Shown here piece after piece: positions 6,959 through 11,321 of a DNA stretch of 11,321 nt. Source of the stretch: JAGOBX01 sp017999075 [NCBI: Candidatus Babelota bacterium] (GTDB lineage Bacteria > JAGOBX01); NCBI GenBank assembly GCA_017999075.1, contig JAGOBX010000069.1, positions 1 to 11,321 on the forward strand, given 5' to 3'. The number at the start of each line of letters is the position of its first letter. The first letter of the stretch is position 1. The position numbers and the translations under genes were made by a program. The notes under the pieces are model-generated. The model searched no databases. It had not been told where the DNA came from and worked only from the letters and a program-made list of their open reading frames with translations.

Positions 6959-7912
6959 CTAAATTTGAAGATAATTTTTTGTAATTGAAGCAGGTATTTT
7001 TAAACCTAATAATTTATATAGTCTTTCAATTAATTCGTATTGTTGATTTTCAAATAAAATTTTAAACATATATTCTTTTAATTTTTTTTTCAATACATGA
7101 ATCTTTTCTGACTGAAATAAACATTGTTGACTGTTCATTGTTAAATAATTAATGTACAAATATAAAGCACAAAATTTTTTACAGATTGTTATTTTTATAA
7201 TATTTTCGAATAAATTTAAATCGCTTTTGTCAATTATTGATTTTAAAAAAATTTGACTGCTGTTGCTCGCTATTCTATTTTCTAATTCTATCAAAAAATC
7301 AAATACATATTCACTGTTTTTATTTTCGATTGATAAATATAATGAATTATCAAAGATAGAAGAACAATTTGTAATACTAATTTTTTCTTTATCTATCATT
7401 ATTTTTTTTGTTTCGTCTTTAATAAAAGTAATTGCCGTAATATTTTTTTTATCTTTAATTAGCTTGATATTTGTGTTAAACTTATCAATTTTAAATCCGT
7501 CCAACTGCAAAATTATTGAGCCTGAATTTGCATCTTCAAAATTCAATTTTTTCTTAACTTTTGATTTTTTGATTTTTTTAGTTTTCTGGTTACAGCAAAT
7601 ATAAAATATATTTTTCTTTTTTTCTGTGAATTTTTCGGAGGTCTTTTTATAACAGGTTTGGGCAATTAATATTTTATCATATTTGGGAGTAAAAAGAAAA
7701 TCGTAGCAATCGTGTGTTAATATTGATAATTTTTTTATTGATTGCTCTTTCAATTTTTTAGAAAAGCATTTATAGATTAGATTTTTATACTTTGCAAATA
7801 ATTGTAAATGATTGGGTTTAAAATCAAAAAAATTATTACTGTCTTTTAAAATATTAGTTTTCAGATTTTTAAGAATGTATTTTTTTTCTTTCTCAATTTC
7901 ATTTTCATTCAT
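6959..7912 (-). CDS. Unknown 317-residue lysine-rich protein, first gene of the orphan pair
   Basis: Not recognised. The protein starts with a charged helix (MNENEIEKEKKYILKNLK), has a strongly basic stretch at 98-122 (KKKNIFYICCNQ, KTKKIKKSKVKKK), a presumed beta-rich centre (SIILQLDGFKIDKF, ITAITFIKDE) and a helical C-terminus (VLKKKLKEYMFKILFENQ). Nine cysteines are scattered with no clear metal motif. No signal peptide or obvious membrane segment. The ATG at 7912 has no ribosome binding site: the upstream bases are only A and T for about 30 positions. The frame is open further up to 8003, but without another ATG, GTG or TTG there, so 7912 is the best start. The promoter at 8069-8077 would serve it and the next gene. 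The basic stretch suggests nucleic acid contact, but this is a guess. Confidence 0.68.
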   Translation of the reverse strand: MNENEIEKEKKYILKNLKTNILKDSNNFFDFKPNHLQLFAKYKNLIYKCFSKKLKEQSIKKLSILTHDCYDFLFTPKYDKILIAQTCYKKTSEKFTEKKKNIFYICCNQKTKKIKKSKVKKKLNFEDANSGSIILQLDGFKIDKFNTNIKLIKDKKNITAITFIKDETKKIMIDKEKISITNCSSIFDNSLYLSIENKNSEYVFDFLIELENRIASNSSQIFLKSIIDKSDLNLFENIIKITICKKFCALYLYINYLTMNSQQCLFQSEKIHVLKKKLKEYMFKILFENQQYELIERLYKLLGLKIPASITKNYLQI

Positions 7913-7954
7913 AATTATAATTATAAAAAAATAAATAAAAAAAACAATAGTGGA

Positions 7955-7966
7955 AAACCGCGGTTT
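7955..7966. repeat. AAACCGCGGTTT palindrome in the leader of the orphan pair
   Basis: A perfect 12-bp palindrome in otherwise nearly pure AT DNA. On the minus strand it is preceded by GGTTTTTAAACC, which shares the AAACC arm, so two small hairpins would be mutually exclusive; a T-rich run follows. It could be an operator, a weak terminator for read-through from the cyclase gene, or an attenuator. The remainder of the gap 7913-8236 holds the promoter and repeats listed separately and no gene that I can support. Confidence 0.35.
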
Positions 7967-8068
7967 AAAAACCTTCTTTGAACTAAAAATTTTTTTATAA
8001 ATTCACAACTTATTAATTTTTATTTTATCTTATAAGGTTTTGTGTAGTAAAAATGGCGGGATAAAAAC

Positions 8069-8100
8069 ATTATAACAATTTGAACAGGTGTAGCAGTCAA
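8069..8100 (-). promoter_or_regulatory. Extended -10 promoter candidate for the orphan pair
   Basis: On the minus strand TGT-TATAAT (8077-8069) is an exact -10 with a TG extension. A TTGACT hexamer occurs at 8100-8095, but the 20-bp spacer is long, so the extended -10 would carry recognition. The transcript would have a leader of about 150 bases before the ATG at 7912. Confidence 0.5.
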
Positions 8101-8128
8101 AATAGTATTATTTTGATTATTCTATTTT
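8099..8128. repeat. Imperfect AT-rich dyad next to the promoter
   Basis: AAAATAG (8099-8105) and CTATTTT (8122-8128) are perfect 7-bp arms; the interior continues pairing with two mismatches. It adjoins the TTGACT hexamer of the promoter at 8069-8100, which suits an operator, and lies about 110 bases past the cyclase stop, where a weak bidirectional terminator is also possible. Confidence 0.3.
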
Positions 8129-8156
8129 TTGAAAATGGAATAAAGCGGAATTAAAA

Positions 8157-8196
8157 ATTGTCTATTTTTTTATTTTAAAAGGGATTGTCTATTTTT
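8157..8196. repeat. Direct repeat ATTGTCTATTTTT, two copies 27 bp apart
   Basis: The 13-mer is found at 8157-8169 and again at 8184-8196, in the gap between the diguanylate cyclase gene and the orphan pair. Purpose unknown; a protein-binding pair or a remnant of a small duplication would both fit. Confidence 0.4.
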
Positions 8197-8236
8197 ACTT
8201 GTTGTAATGTTTTTAATGGGTGGGATGATTTTTATT

Positions 8237-8893
8237 TTATCGGGAATATGAAATACCCTCAAAAAAATCAATTTCATTATCAAGCGGCATACTAAAGTCA
8301 AATGACTGTTTTTTATCAATTTTTTTTTCAATATCTGGTGAAATTCGGGTCTGTGCCCGGCCTGCATTTTTGGCCTGATATAAATACTCATCCGCCTGTT
8401 TTGGTGTTCTACCTATGCCTGCGCTGAAATTAATAGAAAATTCCTTACGGTAACTTATAAAAACAAGATTTGAAATTTCATGCCGTGCTTTTTCAATTTT
8501 GGCATGTAATTCGACTGGGTCTTTTGCGACAAGCATAAATTCTTCGCCGCCGTAACGGATGACGCTCATTTCTGTTGACGCTTTCAATTTTTCTGCAAAT
8601 TTTTGTAGAACAACGTCGCCTGCCTGATGACCGTAAGTATCATTAACCATCTTGAAATGGTCGATATCTAATATTCCAAAAAATGTTTTTTTGTTTTTAA
8701 TAATATTTGTCCGGTTTATAATATCGTTAAAATATAATCTATTATACGCATTAGTGAGCGGGTCGGTATAGATTATAGTTATAACATTTTTTATTTGTGC
8801 CGGGTCAGTTATGCCAATATTATAAAGCCGTTGCGGAATAGAGATATCGTTTTCAATTGTCGTAACTTTATCAATAATAATATTGTTATTCAT
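8237..8893 (-). CDS. Soluble diguanylate cyclase (GGDEF domain)
   Basis: 218 residues, almost all GGDEF domain; it would make cyclic di-GMP from two GTP in the cytoplasm. Visible signatures are DPLTNAYNR (44-52), LDIDHFKMVNDTYGH (75-89, metal-binding D76 and guanine-contacting N84), the active-site RYGGEEF (113-119), FSINFSAGIG (152-161) and ADEYLYQAKNAGRA (167-180). All key residues are intact. The inhibitory I-site RxxD before GGEEF is missing (S and M at the R and D positions), so product inhibition is probably absent. There is no receiver, PAS or membrane domain, only about 40 N-terminal residues. I chose the ATG at 8893, preceded by GAGG nine bases upstream, over an in-frame TTG at 8944. 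That ATG lies within the last codons of the 51-residue small ORF (8-base overlap), implying coupled translation. It is the last gene of the mobilisation operon. Confidence 0.92.
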   Translation of the reverse strand: MNNNIIIDKVTTIENDISIPQRLYNIGITDPAQIKNVITIIYTDPLTNAYNRLYFNDIINRTNIIKNKKTFFGILDIDHFKMVNDTYGHQAGDVVLQKFAEKLKASTEMSVIRYGGEEFMLVAKDPVELHAKIEKARHEISNLVFISYRKEFSINFSAGIGRTPKQADEYLYQAKNAGRAQTRISPDIEKKIDKKQSFDFSMPLDNEIDFFEGISYSR

Positions 8894-9041
8894 TGCTTTC
8901 AACCTCAAACGGCACGTCAGATTCATTCTGATATTTGATACCAAGAATTTTATCTAACGTGCCTGCGTTTTGAGATAATTTTTCCAAGTCTAAAAAATCC
9001 AAATTTGCAATGAATTTTTCAATGGCAATTTCGTCATTCAT
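8886..9041 (-). CDS. Small 51-residue acidic protein coupled to the diguanylate cyclase
   Basis: This short ORF begins MNDEIAIEKFIANLDF and ends DVPFEVESNE. It is strongly acidic, with a predicted amphipathic helix (IEKFIANLDFLDLEKLSQ) followed by a second short helix (TLDKILGIKY). It has AGGA nine bases before the ATG, follows the 120-residue gene by 23 bp, and its stop codon overlaps the start of the cyclase (ATGAATAA). The continuous packing of three genes and the overlap are the main evidence that it is translated. No family is recognised. A regulatory subunit, chaperone or translational-coupling leader for the cyclase are possible roles. Confidence 0.62.
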   Translation of the reverse strand: MNDEIAIEKFIANLDFLDLEKLSQNAGTLDKILGIKYQNESDVPFEVESNE

Positions 9042-9064
9042 TGTGTATTTTCCTGTAAAAAATA

Positions 9065-9427
9065 TTATTGAAAAAAATATCCATTGCCTTTGTTTTCATT
9101 ATAAAAATGTTTGAGCCCCTCCTGTAGTTGCATCAATAACATTTTATACTTATTGATTGCGTTTGAGTATGTCAGGCATAAGTATTTATTGTTATAATAA
9201 TTTACGTTGCTCAGGTTAAGCCAAAATTGCTTGTCGTATTCAAGTGCAGCGTCTTCAGTAGCAAATTCTTTTTCTTCGAGCACATCCATTTCAAGACCCA
9301 AAATAATAAATTTTCGGCCGTCAACCTTGCTATAGAACCTAACAAGGTTTAGATTCATTAGCATCCCGCCGTCTTTTGCTCTGATAAAAAACGGCTTTTT
9401 AGAATCCGGTAATTTGTCATAGTCCAT
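9065..9427 (-). CDS. Unknown 120-residue protein of the mobilisation operon
   Basis: Not recognised with certainty. The first 65 residues (FFIRAKDGGMLMNLNLVRFY, then FIILGLEMDVLEEKEFATEDAALEY) look like a small antiparallel beta sheet followed by a helix. This layout, including the closing F-x-T/S-E-x-x-A pattern, is seen in many small phage and plasmid proteins that carry a 'value must be displayed, then FxSExEA' ending. The C-terminal 55 residues are helical (INKYKMLLMQLQEGLKHFY). The start is strongly supported by GGAGG eight bases before ATG. It follows the relaxase gene by 27 bp and precedes the small ORF by 23 bp, in the same orientation, so it belongs to the mob operon. No signal peptide or membrane span. 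Confidence 0.78.
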   Translation of the reverse strand: MDYDKLPDSKKPFFIRAKDGGMLMNLNLVRFYSKVDGRKFIILGLEMDVLEEKEFATEDAALEYDKQFWLNLSNVNYYNNKYLCLTYSNAINKYKMLLMQLQEGLKHFYNENKGNGYFFQ

Positions 9428-9454
9428 ACTAAAAACCTCCTAAAAAAATATTAA

Positions 9455-10468
9455 TTATCGAGAAATTGACGAACAAAAATCGTCGTCTTTAACCTTATTT
9501 AATTCAAGACTAACGCAATCATTAATATATTGAAACTGATTTGATAATTGCTTTGCTTCGCTAAATAATTGTGATAAATTTGCAGCATTGCATTTATTTT
9601 GCAATTCAGGAAAAGTCATTGTCAATTTTGGTTTTGAACTGGAGTTCAAAGCAAATAGATTTTCAAATAATTCAATACCTTTAGTATCGGTCAATTTATT
9701 CATAAGTAATGCCCAGCGTATATCTTTCCATTTTTCTTTTATCTCTTTGATTTTATCGGTCAAATCCTTTGTTTGATAATAACTATTCTTATTTACTTTT
9801 TTCCATTTTTTCCGGATTAACGGTTTGAATTTATAATTGCTGTTATTGCTTAAAAAATTAGTGAACGGGTTAAAAAATTCGTCAATGAATTTTTCTTTCA
9901 TTTGCATATTGTAGTTCCGGCCGTTCTGGTGATTACGTGCTTTGCTGTTTTTTCTATCGCTGAAATATTGCCCCCAAGAACGCTGTTTGTAATTATCAAA
10001 ACTTTGACAGTCATATAGTCCAAAAATTTTCAAATAATCGTTAAAGCCTGTTTTTATATGTTCGAATTGCGCGGGCGATATTTTATGAAACCGTCTGTCC
10101 TTATCAAAAATATTAACCGGATTTAGCAGAAAATGCGCGTGATATTGCGTGTCAGTTTCGTGTATACAAAAAAGCCCGCAGAAGTCTGGAAAATACTTTT
10201 TTTGATACTGAATGCAGCAAGCAAGAAATTTATTTTTATTCTTAACATTTTCTTTTTTAACGCTGAAAATAAATCTGTAATCTTTGCGCTTGCTCTTACT
10301 ATAATTAACAGAAGACATTAGTATTTCTTGCCAGTTTTGTTGAAAATTGGCAGGTTTAAGACCGTTAAACCAATACTGTTTTATGGCTTTATCGCATATA
10401 TATTTTTTATGCGCAACTGTCGCTTTTATGTCATGATTTTTCCATTTTGTCGCTTTAATGACGCTCAT
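9455..10468 (-). CDS. Relaxase (HUH, MOBP-like) for plasmid mobilisation
   Basis: 337 residues. The metal-binding motif is H103-E-T-D-T-Q-Y-H110-A-H112-FLLNPVN, matching the HxDxxxxHxH of MOBP-type relaxases. The N-terminus (SVIKATKWKNHDIKATVAHKKY) aligns with the usual start, making Y23 in HKKYICDKAIK the candidate nucleophile that nicks oriT and stays joined to the 5' end. Residues 60-100 (DYRFIFSVKKEN ... FPDFCGLFCIHE) fit the intervening beta strand and helix. The protein ends with a poorly conserved helical part and has no fused helicase or primase, so it is a short, mobilisation-type relaxase that would borrow a transfer apparatus. The ATG overlaps the stop of the MobC-like gene (ATGA), showing translational coupling; AAAGGA is about 13 bases upstream. 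Confidence 0.87.
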   Translation of the reverse strand: MSVIKATKWKNHDIKATVAHKKYICDKAIKQYWFNGLKPANFQQNWQEILMSSVNYSKSKRKDYRFIFSVKKENVKNKNKFLACCIQYQKKYFPDFCGLFCIHETDTQYHAHFLLNPVNIFDKDRRFHKISPAQFEHIKTGFNDYLKIFGLYDCQSFDNYKQRSWGQYFSDRKNSKARNHQNGRNYNMQMKEKFIDEFFNPFTNFLSNNSNYKFKPLIRKKWKKVNKNSYYQTKDLTDKIKEIKEKWKDIRWALLMNKLTDTKGIELFENLFALNSSSKPKLTMTFPELQNKCNAANLSQLFSEAKQLSNQFQYINDCVSLELNKVKDDDFCSSISR

Positions 10469-10851
10469 AAATTTTTCAAGTCCTTTTTTATGTTATTCAA
10501 TTCCAAAATAAATTCATTTATTTTTTCTGCTTGTTCTGTAATTTGTTTATGACATTCCTCTAAATATTTTTTTGTAATTACTTCATAAATGCTTTTGATA
10601 TCAGCATTATTTTCTGACATTTCAAACAAAGTTTTTCTTATCAAATACAAATGATTTTCAACCGCATTCAACTGTTTCAGAATTTCGTTTATTTGCAACT
10701 CCGGTATCGTATTGAAATCATAGATTTTTACATTCTGCATTAAGCGGCTGAACAGGTCGCTTACAGATATATTTAACTTTTCTGCAAGTTCTTGTGCTTG
10801 TTGTTTTGTTTCTGCTGATATAGTCAAACATATATTTTTTTTAGTCGGCAT
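10465..10851 (-). CDS. MobC-like relaxosome accessory protein (ribbon-helix-helix plus coiled coil)
   Basis: 128 residues. The N-terminus has a ribbon-helix-helix pattern: a beta strand (KNICLTIS, 5-12), helix (ETKQQAQELAEKLN) and helix beginning ISVSDLFSRLMQNV, the strand contacting DNA as a dimer. Residues 55-128 are helical with a MobC-like ILKQLNAVENHLYLIRK and a long heptad-like tail (ECHKQITEQAEKINEFILEL), a likely coiled coil. Such proteins bind oriT, bend it and help the relaxase nick, and often repress their own promoter. Its position just before the relaxase with a 4-base overlap and just after an inverted-repeat region supports this. The ribosome binding site is weak (GGAAAG, about 11 bases away). 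Confidence 0.75.
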   Translation of the reverse strand: MPTKKNICLTISAETKQQAQELAEKLNISVSDLFSRLMQNVKIYDFNTIPELQINEILKQLNAVENHLYLIRKTLFEMSENNADIKSIYEVITKKYLEECHKQITEQAEKINEFILELNNIKKDLKNL

Positions 10852-10878
10852 ATTTTTTTACTTTCCGTTTTTAAAATT

Positions 10879-10959
10879 GAAAGATTGAGTATCGGCGCAG
10901 TCCGTTAATAATAACCGTCAAACATTGTTGTCGGTGCTCCTTGCACTCTTCAATCTTTC
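10879..10959 (-). promoter_or_regulatory. 81-bp inverted-repeat element: oriT candidate and structured leader
   Basis: GAAAGATTGA (10879-10888) and TCAATCTTTC (10950-10959) are perfect 10-bp inverted repeats. On the minus strand the interior holds GTGC-AAGGA-GCAC (10946-10934) and GTTA-TTAT-TAAC (10915-10904). It lies 28 bp upstream of the MobC-like gene, where oriT usually sits. The interior GACTGCGCCGAT on the minus strand shares TGCGCC with known nic regions of MOBQ plasmids, but I cannot place a nic site. The operon promoter would start transcription at or within a base or two of the left arm, so the RNA also folds as one closed domain. Confidence 0.55.
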
Positions 10960-10966
10960 TTATTAT

Positions 10967-10995
10967 ATTATAAACTATACGGCTTCACTAATCAA
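10967..10995 (-). promoter_or_regulatory. Sigma-70 promoter of the mobilisation operon
   Basis: On the minus strand: -35 TTGATT (10995-10990), 17-bp spacer, -10 TATAAT (10972-10967). The expected start is near 10960-10959, the first base of the GAAAGATTGA arm, giving a leader of about 108 bases before the ATG at 10851. Confidence 0.72.
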
Positions 10996-10997
10996 CA

Positions 10998-11055
10998 TTT
11001 ACAAAGAAAAGTATGTCCAAAAAGTATACAAAATTTACTTGTTTACACTTGTAAA
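10998..11055. promoter_or_regulatory. TTTACA-type operator cluster between divergent promoters
   Basis: TTTACA at 10998 and 11042, TTTACT at 11034 and the inverted copy TGTAAA at 11050; the last two around 11042-11055 form TTTACA-CT-TGTAAA, a perfect 6-bp dyad overlapping the plus-strand -35. A second pair, AAAAGTAT at 11007 and 11020, lies between. Ribbon-helix-helix regulators commonly bind such short spaced sites, and both flanking genes encode one. Confidence 0.42.
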
Positions 11056-11077
11056 AGTTCAATTTTTATGGTATAAT
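11049..11077 (+). promoter_or_regulatory. Promoter of the divergent ribbon-helix-helix gene
   Basis: -35 TTGTAA (11049-11054), 17-bp spacer, exact -10 TATAAT (11072-11077) with TG extension (TGGTATAAT). The transcript would start near 11084 and have a leader of about 65 bases before the ATG at 11149. Confidence 0.7.
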
Positions 11078-11148
11078 ATGTCTATAAAATAAAGGTTGTT
11101 TTTATTGTTTAGTTTATTTACTTTTTGTCTGTCGAGGCGGGTGTGTTT

Positions 11149-11321
11149 ATGGATAATTCAAATAATAATAGCCAGATAAAAATGCATACGATTTCATTCA
11201 AATGCGATGACTTGCTTAAAGAAAAAATTGACAGTATGTTGAATGCAATTCAAATCAAATTAAAAATGAAAGTTTCGGAAGGTGAAATAATACGAAGAAT
11301 GATACTGGCGTATACTCCTGA
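11149..11321 (+). CDS. Ribbon-helix-helix regulator, 3' end cut off by window edge
   Basis: 57 residues are visible and the frame is open to the edge. After a polar start (MDNSNNNSQIK) comes a strand MHTISFKC, a helix DDLLKEKIDSMLNAIQ and VSEGEIIRRMILAYTP, the pattern of CopG/MetJ-like DNA-binding proteins (I-S-F-R-C-D-D-x-L-K..., V-S-x-x-E-I-I-R-R). The loop between the helices (IKLKMK) is longer than typical. The ATG is preceded by GAGGCGGG; a GTG six bases earlier is in frame but less likely. It is the only plus-strand gene, divergent from the mob operon, and a repressor of one or both promoters or a copy-control or partition protein would fit. Confidence 0.75.
   Translation, partial: MDNSNNNSQIKMHTISFKCDDLLKEKIDSMLNAIQIKLKMKVSEGEIIRRMILAYTP

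Noticed and set aside
7263-7604. Plus-strand 113-residue hydrophobic ORF.
   Set aside because: Antisense to the lysine-rich 317-residue gene, which has a better operon context; the hydrophobicity follows from reversed Lys/Asn codons.
8170-8391. Minus-strand 73-residue ORF overlapping the end of the diguanylate cyclase.
   Set aside because: It lies in another frame within an intact GGDEF gene and has no ribosome binding site of its own.
10879-10959. Retron-like ncRNA, because a structured RNA is closed by complementary ends.
   Set aside because: No reverse transcriptase gene is near; the location in front of mobilisation genes favours oriT or a leader.
11013-11054. Plus-strand 13-codon ORF MSKKYTKFTCLHL.
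   Set aside because: It has no ribosome binding site and ends inside the -35 of the downstream promoter, upstream of the predicted transcription start.

Overview
The window is an AT-rich stretch of what looks like a mobilisable plasmid or integrative element. It carries a phage/plasmid-type replication module (family A DNA polymerase, helicase-primase) at the left and a conjugative mobilisation module (ribbon-helix-helix accessory protein, HUH relaxase) at the right, with accessory genes between. Promoters fit the ordinary sigma-70 pattern (for example TTGATT-17 bp-TATAAT) and most genes have GGAG-type ribosome binding sites, which argues against Bacteroidota. TGA is used as a stop. I cannot assign the host more closely; the DNA is too AT-rich and the proteins too divergent.

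Layout, all on the minus strand except the last gene. (1) 10851 down to 8237: a mobilisation operon with a MobC-like protein, the relaxase (joined by an ATGA overlap), an unknown 120-residue protein, a 51-residue small ORF, and a soluble diguanylate cyclase whose start codon lies inside the end of the small ORF. It is driven by a clear promoter at 10967-10995; the transcript would begin at one arm of an 81-bp structure closed by a perfect 10-bp inverted repeat, which is also the best oriT candidate. (2) 7912 down to 5507: two orphan genes (317 and 478 residues) that form their own unit and that I cannot assign. (3) 5169 down to 1: a replication operon that opens with three small genes (DUF6166-like, DUF5659-like, one unknown), followed by a 600-residue helicase-primase with a DnaG-like zinc motif and an AAA+/SF3-type ATPase, a separate 304-residue protein that matches the usual C-terminal part of the same helicase-primase family, and a family A DNA polymerase cut off by the left edge. 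The intergenic gap 5170-5506 in front of it holds a promoter, a dyad and iteron-like repeats. (4) 11149 to the right edge: a divergent ribbon-helix-helix regulator on the plus strand, facing the mobilisation operon across a shared regulatory region.

The most interesting signals are: a 333-bp cluster of 13 copies of ACTTCGG or close variants, in both orientations and read in different codon frames inside the 304-residue gene; the split of a normally single helicase-primase chain into two overlapping genes; the structured leader/oriT candidate; the small ORF coupled to a diguanylate cyclase within a mob operon; and the orphan two-gene unit.
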